NCBI RefSeq assembly: GCF_008638365.1
Contig: NZ_VWVU01000031.1
Span: 1-64,000 of the forward strand
DNA: 64,000 nucleotides
Reading direction: 5' to 3'
Origin: Nocardiopsis quinghaiensis
GTDB lineage: Bacteria > Actinomycetota > Actinomycetes > Streptosporangiales > Streptosporangiaceae
Shown here: one piece after another, positions 46,329 to 54,682 of the stretch
How positions within the stretch are numbered: the stretch's first letter is position 1
How the letters are laid out: each line of letters opens with the position of its first letter
Made by a program: the position numbers and the translations under genes
The notes under the pieces: model-generated
Told to the model about the DNA's origin: nothing
What the model saw: the letters and a program-made list of their open reading frames with translations, nothing else
Database searches by the model: none

Positions 46329-48284
46329 TCAGCCGTCCAGCGCCGTGTCGATGGCCGTCATGAGGCTGCCGTCGGCGTCGTCGCCGTCGACGGACCAGAT
46401 CATGACTCCGCCGAGGCCCTGGGACTGCGCCCAGTCGGTCTTCTGGGTCATGGAGATCTCGTCGTCGTAGGTCCAGAAGGTGGAACCGTCGTAGAGCCAG
46501 GCGGTGCCCAGCGCGTCGTCGCGGTGGAGCTCGTAGCCCTGCAGGTCCTTCAGGACCTTCCAGTCGTCGATCCCGGCCTCGTAGCCGCCGGGGGCGGGAC
46601 CGGTGGCACTCTGGAAGAGGCCGTCTCCGTTCGGTCCGGGCTCCACCCCGGTCCAGCCGCGCCCGTAGAACGGCACGCCCAGGACCATGTCGGCCGGGTC
46701 GACACCGCGGTCGAGGTAGGCCTGGACCGTGGTCTCGGTGGAGTAGACGTCGGGGCCGGGGTCGGCGGGGTGCTCGACCAGGTTGGACTGGTGGTTGGCG
46801 GTGCTCTCCCAGCCACCGTGGTAGTCGTAGCCCTGCACCGTGATGAAGTCGAAGTCGCTCATGAGCGACGGCATCTCGAAGCCGAGCTCGATCTTCTCCG
46901 GGTCGGCGGGCAGGAAGGCGGTCAGCTCGTACTCACGGCTGGTCTCGCCCTCCAGGGCGTCCAGCTGGTCGCGGAACTCCGAGACGAGGGCGGTGAAGTT
47001 CTCCTTGTCCTCGGGGCGGACGGTGTTGTGCTCGTGGCCCGCCGATCCGGGCCACTCCCAGTCCAGGTCGATGCCGTCGAAGACGCCTGAGGCGGACCCG
47101 GCGCCACCGGCGCCGTCGAAGAGGGGCAGGTTGCCGCGCAGGTACTGGTCGACGCAGGAGGAGACCATGCGCTCGCGGGACTCGGCGGTCAGGGCGGCGT
47201 CGGAGAAGTGCTCGGACCAGGTCCAGCCGCCGAGGGAGATGTTGACCTTCAGGTGGGGGTACATCTCCTTGAGCTCGCGCAGCTGGTTGAAGTTGCCGCG
47301 CAGGTCCTGGTCCCAGGTGTCGGCGACCCCGTCCACGCTGTCGGCGGCGCCGAAGGAGCGGCCGTAGTCGGCCCAGGCGTCGCCCTGGCCGGGCTGGTTG
47401 GCCATGAAGCACTCACCGTTGGCGTTGATGTTGCCGAAGGCGTAGTTGATGTGGGTGAGCTTCTCGGCGGTACCGGAGGTCACCAGGTCGTTCACGAGGT
47501 AGCCGCGGTCGTAGACGCCCCACTGGGTGAAGTAGGCGACCCGGCGGTCCTCGGGCGGGTCGGTGGGCCCGCCGCCTTCCGCGCCGGTGGTGGCGGTGAC
47601 GGGGGCACTCTCCGGGCCGCGGTTGTTGGAGGTGTCGTAGGCCCGCACGGTGAACGTGTACCCGGTCTCCGGCGTCAGGCCGGTGACCGTGGCGGTGGTG
47701 CCGCTGACGGCGCGGACGACCTCGTCGCCGGAGAGGACCTCATAGCCAGCGATCCCGACGTCGTCGCTCGCGGCCGTCCAGTCCAGGGAGGCGGTGGTGG
47801 CGGTGGTGCCGGTGACGGTCAGCCCGCTCGGCGCTGTGGGCGGCTCGGTGTCCTCTTCCTCCCCGCCCGGTTCGCCGGAGCAGGGGTTGCCGTTGATCGC
47901 GCAGTCCACCGGCGCGGTGTCGCCGCCGCCGTGGGTGCCGTTGAACCCGATGGAGTAGCTGCCGCCCGCGGGAACCGCGGTACCCCACGAGGGCGGGGCG
48001 ATGGTGTACGCGGCGCCGGACTGGCTGAGGGTGGCGTTCCACAGGCTGGTGATCGCCGCGTTCGGGGGGAGCTGGACCTCGACGGTCCAGTCCGAGAGCG
48101 GCGCGTCCGAGCCGTTGTCGATGGTGAACTGTCCGCCGTAGCCGGTCTCCCAGCGGCTGGTCTCCACGTAGGTGACGGTGACGCCGGTGGTGTCGGCGGC
48201 GGCGGGGACAGGGGACAGGGCGATGGGTAGGGCGACGACCGCGGCCGCCAGGGCCGCGATCCGGTTTCTGAGTCGTGCTCTCAC
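46329..48284 (-). CDS. secreted GH18 chitinase with CBM2-like and FnIII domains
   Basis: A 651-residue endochitinase. A signal peptide (residues 1-30) is followed by a CBM2-like module (about 32-130, W-rich, with a Cys pair), an acidic linker, a fibronectin III domain (about 148-230) and a GH18 barrel from about 250. The catalytic motif FDGIDLDWEWPG is near residue 405, with WTYDD and GVMIWSVDGDD at the end. AGGAG lies 6 nt before GTG 48284. It is a tandem paralogue of the gene at 48601-50280. Confidence 0.93.
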   Translation of the reverse strand: MRARLRNRIAALAAAVVALPIALSPVPAAADTTGVTVTYVETSRWETGYGGQFTIDNGSDAPLSDWTVEVQLPPNAAITSLWNATLSQSGAAYTIAPPSWGTAVPAGGSYSIGFNGTHGGGDTAPVDCAINGNPCSGEPGGEEEDTEPPTAPSGLTVTGTTATTASLDWTAASDDVGIAGYEVLSGDEVVRAVSGTTATVTGLTPETGYTFTVRAYDTSNNRGPESAPVTATTGAEGGGPTDPPEDRRVAYFTQWGVYDRGYLVNDLVTSGTAEKLTHINYAFGNINANGECFMANQPGQGDAWADYGRSFGAADSVDGVADTWDQDLRGNFNQLRELKEMYPHLKVNISLGGWTWSEHFSDAALTAESRERMVSSCVDQYLRGNLPLFDGAGGAGSASGVFDGIDLDWEWPGSAGHEHNTVRPEDKENFTALVSEFRDQLDALEGETSREYELTAFLPADPEKIELGFEMPSLMSDFDFITVQGYDYHGGWESTANHQSNLVEHPADPGPDVYSTETTVQAYLDRGVDPADMVLGVPFYGRGWTGVEPGPNGDGLFQSATGPAPGGYEAGIDDWKVLKDLQGYELHRDDALGTAWLYDGSTFWTYDDEISMTQKTDWAQSQGLGGVMIWSVDGDDADGSLMTAIDTALDG

Positions 48285-48485
48285 TGTTGCTCCTGGTGCG
48301 TGAGCGGGTGTGGGGGTCGCCTTCCGCCGCGGCGGGGCGGCGGAGCGGCTGCGGGGTGTGCGCCCGAGGAGTTCGGTGTCCTGAGCTGACCGGTACCGGT
48401 TCTCGGTGGCGCGCGTGGGGGGTGCCGTGCACGTGGGGGAAACATGGCGTCGTGTCCCAAGGGGTGGGGGAGGGGCCGGGATCTG

Positions 48486-48600
48486 GGTGGCCGGCGCGAA
48501 CCGTCGCACATCGGTCCGCGCCGGCCCTGGCGTCGGTGCTCCCCGGATCGGAGCACCGACGCCGCTCGGGCCCGGTCCGGGGTCGCCGGACCGGGGGTAC
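48486..48600 (-). repeat. chitinase 3'-flank repeat, copy B
   Basis: It matches 46215-46328 with only a few changes. In the first hairpin the two copies have their mismatch at different positions, but the stem is preserved in each. Confidence 0.8.
48571..48595 (-). terminator. terminator of chitinase 2
   Basis: The same 9-bp CCCGGTCCG/CGGACCGGG stem and 7-nt loop as after chitinase 1, placed directly after the stop codon at 48601. Confidence 0.65.
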
Positions 48601-50280
48601 TCAGTCGCTCAGCGCCGTGTCGATGGCCGCCATGAGGCTGCCGTCGGCGTCGTCGCCGTCGATGGACCAGACCATGACTCCGCCGAGGCCCTGGTCCTGG
48701 GCCCAGTCGGTCTTCCGGGTCATGGCGGTCGGGTCGTCGTAGTTCCAGAGGGTCTCGCCGTCGTAGATCCAGGCGGTACCGGCCCCGTCGTTGCGGAAGA
48801 CCTCGAACCCGCCGGAGGCGGCCTTCTCCTCCAGGACCTTCCAGTCCTCGGTGCCCGCCGCGTACGTCCCCTGCGCGGGTCCCGTCGCGGACTGGAAGAG
48901 GCCGTCGCCCTCGGGCCCGGGCTCCACGCCGGTCCACCCCTGTCCGTAGAAGGGGACGCCCAGGACGAGCTTGCCGGGGTCCACGCCCCGGTCCAGGTAG
49001 GCCTGGACGACGAGCTCGGTGGAGATCACCGGCTGGGGGTCGCGGGCGTCGACGACCAGGTTGGACTGGTGGTTGGTCGTGCTCTCCCACGTGCCGTGGT
49101 AGTCGTAGCCCTGCACCGTGACGAAGTCGAAGTCGTGCATGAGCTCGTCCAGCTCGTATCCGGCGTCCAGGCGCCAGCCGCCGGCGGGCATGAACGCGGT
49201 CAGCTCGTAGTGGCGGTCGGTCTCCTCGCCGAGCTCGTCCAGCTGGTCGCGGAACTCCCGCACCAGGGCGGTGTAGTTCTCCTTGTCCTCGGGGCGGACC
49301 GTGTTGTGCGGGTTGCCGCCGGACCCGGGCCACTCCCAGTCCAGGTCGATGCCGTCGAAGACGCCGTAGGCGGCGCCCTCACCGCCCGCTCCGTTGGTCT
49401 CGGGCAGGTCGCCGCGCAGGTACAGGTCGACGCAGGAGGAGACCATGCGCTCGCGGGACTCCTCCGTCAGAGCCGCGTCGGAGAAGTGCTCGGACCAGTT
49501 CCAGCCGCCCAGGGAGACGTTGACGAGCAGGTCGGGGTACATCTCCTTGAGCTCGCGCAGCTGGTTGAAGTTGCCGCGCAGGTCCTGGCCGGGGTCGTCG
49601 GCGACGCCGTCCACGCTCTCCTCGGCGGGGACGGCGTGCCCGTAGTCGGCGAGGGCGTCGCCCTGGCCGGGCTCGTCGCTCATGAAGCACTCGCCGTCGG
49701 CGCTGACGTTGCCGAAGGCGTACTGGAGGTGGGTGAGCTTCTCCGCGCTGCCGCTGTCCACCAGGTCCCGGACGTGGTAGTCGCGTTCCTTGGCGCTCCA
49801 CTGGGTGTAGTAGGCGACGCTGCGGCTGTCGTGGGCGGGCCCCCCGGCGCAGGAGGAGCCGTTGACCAGGCAGCCCACCGGTTCGGTGGCGCCTCCGGAG
49901 TGCAGGCCGTTGAAGCCGAAGGAGTAGCTGCCGCCGGCGGGAACGCTGGCGCCCCAGTGCGGCGGGGTGATCGTGTAGCCGTCGGGGGCGCCCGCGAGCG
50001 TGGCGTTCCACAGGTGGTGGATACGGCTGCCGTCGGGGAGCGCGAACTCGACGGTCCAGTCGCTGACGGCCGTGTCCGAGGCGTTGTGGACGGTGATCTC
50101 ACCGGTGTGGCCGGTGCTCCACCGGGCCGGCTCCGTGTAGGTGGCCGTGAGGTCGGAGGCGGTGGCTTCCCGGGCTCCGGCCTCCTCGGCGGCGGCCGGC
50201 GACGCGGCCGCCGCGAGCGGGGCGAGCAGCACGGCGGCCGCGGCGGCCGCGAGGCGGGTTCTGAAACGCGGTGCTCTCAC
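48601..50280 (-). CDS. secreted GH18 chitinase with CBM2-like domain
   Basis: A 559-residue endochitinase. A signal peptide (1-31) leads to a CBM2-like module (about 42-140) and then the GH18 barrel, with FDGIDLDWEWPG near residue 311. It is closely related to the neighbouring chitinase across the barrel but lacks its FnIII domain. The start is GTG 50280. An AT-rich palindrome lies 200 bp upstream and may be the operator. Confidence 0.93.
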   Translation of the reverse strand: MRAPRFRTRLAAAAAAVLLAPLAAAASPAAAEEAGAREATASDLTATYTEPARWSTGHTGEITVHNASDTAVSDWTVEFALPDGSRIHHLWNATLAGAPDGYTITPPHWGASVPAGGSYSFGFNGLHSGGATEPVGCLVNGSSCAGGPAHDSRSVAYYTQWSAKERDYHVRDLVDSGSAEKLTHLQYAFGNVSADGECFMSDEPGQGDALADYGHAVPAEESVDGVADDPGQDLRGNFNQLRELKEMYPDLLVNVSLGGWNWSEHFSDAALTEESRERMVSSCVDLYLRGDLPETNGAGGEGAAYGVFDGIDLDWEWPGSGGNPHNTVRPEDKENYTALVREFRDQLDELGEETDRHYELTAFMPAGGWRLDAGYELDELMHDFDFVTVQGYDYHGTWESTTNHQSNLVVDARDPQPVISTELVVQAYLDRGVDPGKLVLGVPFYGQGWTGVEPGPEGDGLFQSATGPAQGTYAAGTEDWKVLEEKAASGGFEVFRNDGAGTAWIYDGETLWNYDDPTAMTRKTDWAQDQGLGGVMVWSIDGDDADGSLMAAIDTALSD

Positions 50281-50879
50281 GTGGGGGTATCTCCTGGTGA
50301 GTGAGCGGGGATCGGGGGATGTGTCGGCAGCCGCACCGTGAGCGGGTGGGACGGTCTGCGTTCGGGCGGCTGCGGAAAGCGGTGGTTCGCGGCCTGGGTC
50401 GGCGCCCTCCTACGGAGGTGTTTCACGGTCCAAGTGAGGCCAGGTGATCACTCCTGTGCCTCTGACGTGGGAGGATAAATTTTTAGGAAACTTAACTAAT
50501 AATTCCGGGTGCCGTCAACGTCCATGTCGTGACTTTCCGGCGGTTTCCCCGCGTCGGATCCGAATCTTCCGAGATGGCGGGGTGGACCGGATTCCGAAAA
50601 CGTCATCTGTCCCCTTGTGGCCATGGAAAATCCTTGATTTATTTCCATGTGTCTGTTATCGCATCCGGTGTCGGGTGGCGCACGTGTGCCCGTCGTCCCG
50701 CCCCGGGCGGACGCCCTTGCCACGCCGGTGCGGCGCCCATGCCGCGCCTGTCCGGAATGCCGGATCCGCTGCCTCCGCGGGCACCGGAGGCGGCGCGGCC
50801 GCGCCGGGCCGTCCGGGGGAGGGCCCGGCCCTCCACGGTTCCGGCGAGTGCTGTGCCCACCCCTGGCTAGAGTGGCGAC
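50281..50879. other. divergent intergenic region between chitinase 2 and the MarR gene
   Basis: A 599-bp gap. It contains the AT-rich palindrome at 50483-50499 and an inverted repeat CATGGAAA/TTTCCATG (50622-50629 and 50642-50649, 12-nt loop). There is a plausible plus-strand promoter TTGATT (50634-50639), 17 bp, TATCGC (50657-50662). No gene is seen. The AT-rich patch at 50475-50505 stands out from its surroundings. Confidence 0.5.
50483..50499. promoter_or_regulatory. AT-rich palindrome, candidate chitinase operator
   Basis: TTAGGAAACTTAACTAA is an imperfect palindrome (TTAG at one end, CTAA at the other) in strongly GC-rich DNA, upstream of chitinase 2. A repressor such as a ROK-family protein is possible; this is inference. 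Confidence 0.4.
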
Positions 50880-51413
50880 GTGGGTAATCCGTTGAATCTT
50901 CCGTTCGACCCGATCGAGCGCGCGCACGAGAACTGGACGCGCAGATGGGGAGCCTCGCCCGCCATGGCCGCGGTCACCTCGGTCATGCGCGCGCAGCAGA
51001 TCCTGATAGGGGAGCTGGACGGAGCCCTCAAGCCGTTCGGCCTGACCTTCGCCCGATACGAGGCGCTCGTCCTGCTCACCTTCAGCAGCTCCGGCTCCCT
51101 TCCCCTGGGCAAGATCGGTGAGCGCCTCATGGTGCACCCGACCAGCGTCACCAACACCATCGACCGGTTGGAGGGGCAGGGCTTCGTGTACCGCCTCCCC
51201 AACCCCAGCGACGGCCGCGGCGTGCTGGCCGAGATCACCGACTCCGGGCGCAGGGTCACCGAGGAGGCGACTCGGGCGCTGCTGTCCATGGACTTCGGCC
51301 TGTCCTGCTACTCCGACGAGGAGCTGTGGCGCATGCACGAGATGTTCACCAGGCTCAGGGTGGACTTCGGGGACTTCCCCGCACCCGTCTCGGAAGCCGC
51401 CGAGGGCCGCTGA
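50880..51413 (+). CDS. MarR-family transcriptional regulator
   Basis: A 177-residue winged-helix dimer. The DNA-binding region is LPLGKIGERLMVHPTSVTNTIDRLEGQGFVYRLPNPSDGRG. The GTG at 50880 has no ribosome site, and TAGAGT lies 6 nt before it, so the mRNA may be leaderless. It lies 75 bp upstream of the mutase gene on the same strand and is a likely regulator of that gene. Confidence 0.88.
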   Translation: MGNPLNLPFDPIERAHENWTRRWGASPAMAAVTSVMRAQQILIGELDGALKPFGLTFARYEALVLLTFSSSGSLPLGKIGERLMVHPTSVTNTIDRLEGQGFVYRLPNPSDGRGVLAEITDSGRRVTEEATRALLSMDFGLSCYSDEELWRMHEMFTRLRVDFGDFPAPVSEAAEGR

Positions 51414-51476
51414 CCCGCCCGTCGCGTCCCCGGGGCGCCACGGGTTCCCTCGCTGTACATCATTACTTGGACGTCC

Positions 51477-51482
51477 TACTAT
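51477..51482 (+). promoter_or_regulatory. -10 element of the mutase gene (leaderless start)
   Basis: TACTAT is followed by 6 nt and the ATG at 51489, and no ribosome site is present. That spacing is what a leaderless transcript would give. A clear -35 is not visible; the palindrome GGACGTCC overlaps the upstream side. Confidence 0.4.
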
Positions 51483-51488
51483 CTCGGT

Positions 51489-53219
51489 ATGGCGAACACC
51501 ACGAACGACCCCACCAACGGCGGCGGGGCCGGGGAGATCGAGGCCGGGCGAGAGCGCTGGCAGCGCCGCTACGACTCCGCGCGCACACGCGACGCCGACT
51601 TCACGACCCTGTCCGGACGCACCCTGGAGCCCGTCTACGGGCCCCGGACCGGTGCCGAGGTCCCCGGTTTCGAGCGCATCGGCTGGCCGGGGGAGTACCC
51701 CTACACGCGCGGTCTGTACGCCACCGGTTACCGGGGGCGGGCGTGGACCATCCGCCAGTTCGCCGGGTTCGGTAACGCTCGTCAGACCAACGAGCGCTAC
51801 AAGATGATCCTGGCCTCGGGCGGGGGCGGGCTCTCGGTCGCCTTCGACATGCCCACCCTCATGGGCTACGACTCCGACTCGCCCCACGCGCTGGGCGAGG
51901 TGGGACACTGCGGCGTGGCGATCGACTCCGTGGCCGACATGGACCTGCTCTTCGACGGGATCCCGCTCGGCGAGACCACCACATCCATGACCATCAGCGG
52001 CCCGGCCGTCCCGGCCTTCTGCATGTACCTGGTGGCGGCCGAGCGTCAGGGGGTGGACACCAGCACCCTCAACGGCACGCTCCAGACCGACATCTTCAAG
52101 GAGTACATCGCCCAGAAGGAGTGGCTGTACCCGCCCGAGCCGCAGCTGCGGCTGATCGGCGACCTCATGGAGTACTGCGCGGAGAACATCCCCGCGTACA
52201 AGCCGCTGTCGGTGTCCGGGTACCACATCCGCGAGGCCGGTGCCACGGCCGCCCAGGAACTCGCCTTCACCCTCGCCGACGGTTTCGGCTACGTCGAGCT
52301 GGGCCTGTCCCGGGGGCTGGACGTCGACAGGTTCGCTCCCGGCCTGTCCTTCTTCTTCGACGCGCACATCGACTTCTTCGAGGAGATCGCCAAGTTCCGC
52401 GCCGCACGGCGCATCTGGGCGCGCTGGCTGAGGGACGTCTACGGTGCCAGGACCGAGAGGGCCCAGTGGCTGCGGTTCCACACCCAGACCGCCGGGGTGT
52501 CCCTGACCGCGCAGCAGCCCTACAACAACGTGGTGCGCACCGCCGTGGAGGCCCTCTCGGCCGTCCTCGGCGGCACGAACTCGCTGCACACCAACGCTCT
52601 GGACGAGACCCTGGCCCTGCCCACCGAGCAGTCCGCCGAGATCGCCCTGCGCACCCAGCAGGTCCTCATGGAGGAGACCGGGGTGGTCAACGTGGCCGAC
52701 CCGCTCGGCGGCTCCTGGTACCTGGAATCGCTCACCGACGAGCTGGAGGCCGACGCGGAGCGGATCTTCGCCCAGATCATGCGCATGGGCGGGGGAGAGG
52801 AGGCCGAGCACAAGATCGGCTCCATGACCTCCGGCATCCTCGCCGGGATCGAGAACGGCTACTTCAGCTCCGAGATCGCCGAGTCCGCCTTCCAGTACCA
52901 GCAGGCACTGGAGAAGGGCGAGAAGCGGATCGTGGGCGTCAACTGCCACACCAACACCGTCTCCGGCGAGCTGGACATCCTCAAGATCAGCCACGAGGTC
53001 GAGCACGAGCAGAAGCGGGTGCTCGGCGAGCGCCGCACCCGGCGCGACGGCGCCGTCGTGGACCGTGCCCTGGCCGCACTGGTGGAGGGCGTGCGCGCGA
53101 GCGACCGCAACCTGATCCCGCTGATCATGGACGCGGCCCGCGCCGAGGCCACGCTCGGCGAGATCTGCGCGGCCATGGGAGAGGAGTTCGGGACCTACAC
53201 CGAGGAGCCGAGGTTCTGA
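51489..53219 (+). CDS. icmA: adenosylcobalamin-dependent isobutyryl-CoA mutase, large subunit
   Basis: A 576-residue acyl-CoA mutase barrel with no C-terminal B12-binding domain, so it needs a separate small subunit, which is not in this window. AFDMPTLMGYDSD, SGYHIREAGATAAQELAF and TNSLHTNALDE are family motifs. At the two positions that set substrate choice it has F91 (WTIRQFAGF) and Q209 (YIAQKEW). Methylmalonyl-CoA mutase has Tyr and Arg there; isobutyryl-CoA mutase has Phe and Gln. It should interconvert isobutyryl-CoA and n-butyryl-CoA, linking valine breakdown to fatty-acid and polyketide precursors. Confidence 0.88.
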   Translation: MANTTNDPTNGGGAGEIEAGRERWQRRYDSARTRDADFTTLSGRTLEPVYGPRTGAEVPGFERIGWPGEYPYTRGLYATGYRGRAWTIRQFAGFGNARQTNERYKMILASGGGGLSVAFDMPTLMGYDSDSPHALGEVGHCGVAIDSVADMDLLFDGIPLGETTTSMTISGPAVPAFCMYLVAAERQGVDTSTLNGTLQTDIFKEYIAQKEWLYPPEPQLRLIGDLMEYCAENIPAYKPLSVSGYHIREAGATAAQELAFTLADGFGYVELGLSRGLDVDRFAPGLSFFFDAHIDFFEEIAKFRAARRIWARWLRDVYGARTERAQWLRFHTQTAGVSLTAQQPYNNVVRTAVEALSAVLGGTNSLHTNALDETLALPTEQSAEIALRTQQVLMEETGVVNVADPLGGSWYLESLTDELEADAERIFAQIMRMGGGEEAEHKIGSMTSGILAGIENGYFSSEIAESAFQYQQALEKGEKRIVGVNCHTNTVSGELDILKISHEVEHEQKRVLGERRTRRDGAVVDRALAALVEGVRASDRNLIPLIMDAARAEATLGEICAAMGEEFGTYTEEPRF

Positions 53220-53288
53220 CACGGACGTGAGGACGTGTTCGGCGGGCGCCGCCCGCCGCGCGGCGGTGTGTGTCCGCCGCACACGCGT

Positions 53289-53323
53289 GAGGGCCCCGCC
53301 GGAGGACTTCCGGCGGGGCCCTC
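53289..53323. terminator. bidirectional hairpin after icmA
   Basis: A perfect 14-bp stem (GAGGGCCCCGCCGG with its complement) and a 7-nt loop lie between icmA and the convergent DUF397 gene. Confidence 0.7.
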
Positions 53324-53334
53324 GTCCTGTCGGC

Positions 53335-53508
53335 TCAGACGGCGTCCGCGTGTGTGGTCAGGGACACCCACTGAACAAGGGGGAAGGACAGACAGCTCGA
53401 ATCGGGATGGACGGAGTCGCGTACGTCCGTCCCGGTCTCGTGCTCACGTACCTCGACGCACTGTCCGCCCGTGCTGCTGTAGCTGGACTTGTGCCACTCA
53501 CTGGTCAC
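53335..53508 (-). CDS. DUF397 protein
   Basis: A 57-residue protein: EWHKSSYSSTGGQCVEVRE followed by VRDSVHPDSSCLSF and a FVQ-like WVSL end is the DUF397 pattern. GTG 53508 overlaps the stop of the upstream helix-turn-helix gene (GTGA), so the pair is coupled. DUF397 proteins are typically encoded with Scr1-type regulators in actinomycetes, where the pair is linked to development or toxin-antitoxin-like control. Confidence 0.88.
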   Translation of the reverse strand: MTSEWHKSSYSSTGGQCVEVREHETGTDVRDSVHPDSSCLSFPLVQWVSLTTHADAV

Positions 53509-54278
53509 GTACTCAACCCCTTGAGGACCTGTACTGACTGCTCCGGGGGAAACGCGCTGCCGAGGGCGCGTTTCACCAGCTCAGACAGTCGGTCGAATCC
53601 GGTTCCTTCGTCATAGAGGACGTTACCGGAAACGTGGTCGCTGGAGGCGACCCGCGACCCGTCCACGAGGCGGCACAGCAGCAGCGGTGAGGTGATCCCG
53701 ATCAGGGCCGAGCCCTCCGGCACGAGGTGGGTGCGGACCCTCCCGCTCCGGGCCAGTGAGACCAGGTGCGAGGCCTGTTCGCGCCGCACCTCGTCGGGGA
53801 CACAGGTGAGCGCGCTGTGGGGGAACACCGCGACCACCTCGGGGTCGTTGCGCTCGCGCAGGCGCTCATAGCGGGCGCAGCGCATGGAGACGAGGTGGTC
53901 GATCTCGGACGGAGTGGCGAGCGGCTGCCCGTGCTCGAAGACGATCCGCGCGTAGCCGGGGGACTGCAGGAACCCGGGAACCAGGACGGGGGACAGGAAC
54001 TCGATGTGGACCGCCTCCTCCTTCAGCTGCCAGAGGTCCCGCATCCACGTCGGGAGGGAGGAGCCGACGGTCTGCGTCTCCCAGACCTTCAACAGCCGGC
54101 CGGACGCTTGAAGGAGCTCGTCCAGCTTTTCCACATGGTCCCGTTTCGGGGTGTTTTCGCCGGATTCCCATCTGCAAAGGGACGAGGAGGACGTGCCGAG
54201 CCGGGCCGCCAACTGCCTCTGCGTGAGGCCTCGGAGATCACGCCACTTCGTGATCTGCGCGGGGAAGGGTTGCATCAT
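53505..54278 (-). CDS. Scr1-type helix-turn-helix regulator (DUF5753)
   Basis: A 257-residue protein. The N-terminal XRE-type HTH is KWRDLRGLTQRQLAARLGTSSSSLCRWESG. The rest is a DUF5753 domain (IEFLSPVLVPGFLQSPGYAR, MRCARYERLRERNDP). I use ATG 54278; a TACGAT -10-like box lies 7 nt upstream, which fits a leaderless start. It is coupled to the DUF397 gene by overlap. Confidence 0.88.
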   Translation of the reverse strand: MMQPFPAQITKWRDLRGLTQRQLAARLGTSSSSLCRWESGENTPKRDHVEKLDELLQASGRLLKVWETQTVGSSLPTWMRDLWQLKEEAVHIEFLSPVLVPGFLQSPGYARIVFEHGQPLATPSEIDHLVSMRCARYERLRERNDPEVVAVFPHSALTCVPDEVRREQASHLVSLARSGRVRTHLVPEGSALIGITSPLLLCRLVDGSRVASSDHVSGNVLYDEGTGFDRLSELVKRALGSAFPPEQSVQVLKGLST

Positions 54279-54682
54279 GTCCCAGATCGTAACGACCGCA
54301 TTGCGTCCGGGACCGCAACTTTGGGAATGGTTCGCAGATCCTCGCGGGACACGGCATCTGACTTGCAGACTGGGACTGTGAAGGACGGGGCTGTGGTGTT
54401 CCGTGATGCTCCGTAGTGCTCCGGGCGAACCCTGCGTGTGAGGCGACGGACAGCATTCCCCCAGCGGAGCGCACCGCTTCTGTCGCGACCCTCCTTCACA
54501 CCTGCTGGTGACTGCTCCGGGTGCGCCGCAGTGAGAGTTTCCTTTCCCCGGGAGGGGCCTCAGGAGGGGCTGAGGCGAGGAAAGGGAAGGGCAGGGGCCC
54601 GGGAACGGGGGTCGGGCCCCTGCCCGACGGACAGATGTGGAACGCGGTCCGCTCCCGCCCGCGTATGCGGCAGGATGGAAGC
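54279..54682. other. divergent region between the HTH gene and the co-chaperone gene
   Basis: A 404-bp gap without a credible gene. It holds a -10-like box for the HTH gene (54286-54291, minus) and a perfect 13-bp stem at 54589-54625 (GGGCAGGGGCCCG with its complement) 58 bp before the co-chaperone ATG, either a terminator for an unseen transcript or an attenuator. Confidence 0.5.

Larger units (their letters stand above)
48285..48600. other. region between the two chitinase genes
   Basis: A 316-bp gap. Its left part holds the chitinase 1 upstream sequence, with no clear promoter boxes. Its right part is copy B of the 3'-flank repeat (48486-48600). Confidence 0.5.

Noticed and set aside
51489-53219. 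Calling the mutase methylmalonyl-CoA mutase
   Set aside because: The two specificity positions read Phe and Gln, as in isobutyryl-CoA mutase, and the neighbourhood fits that enzyme.
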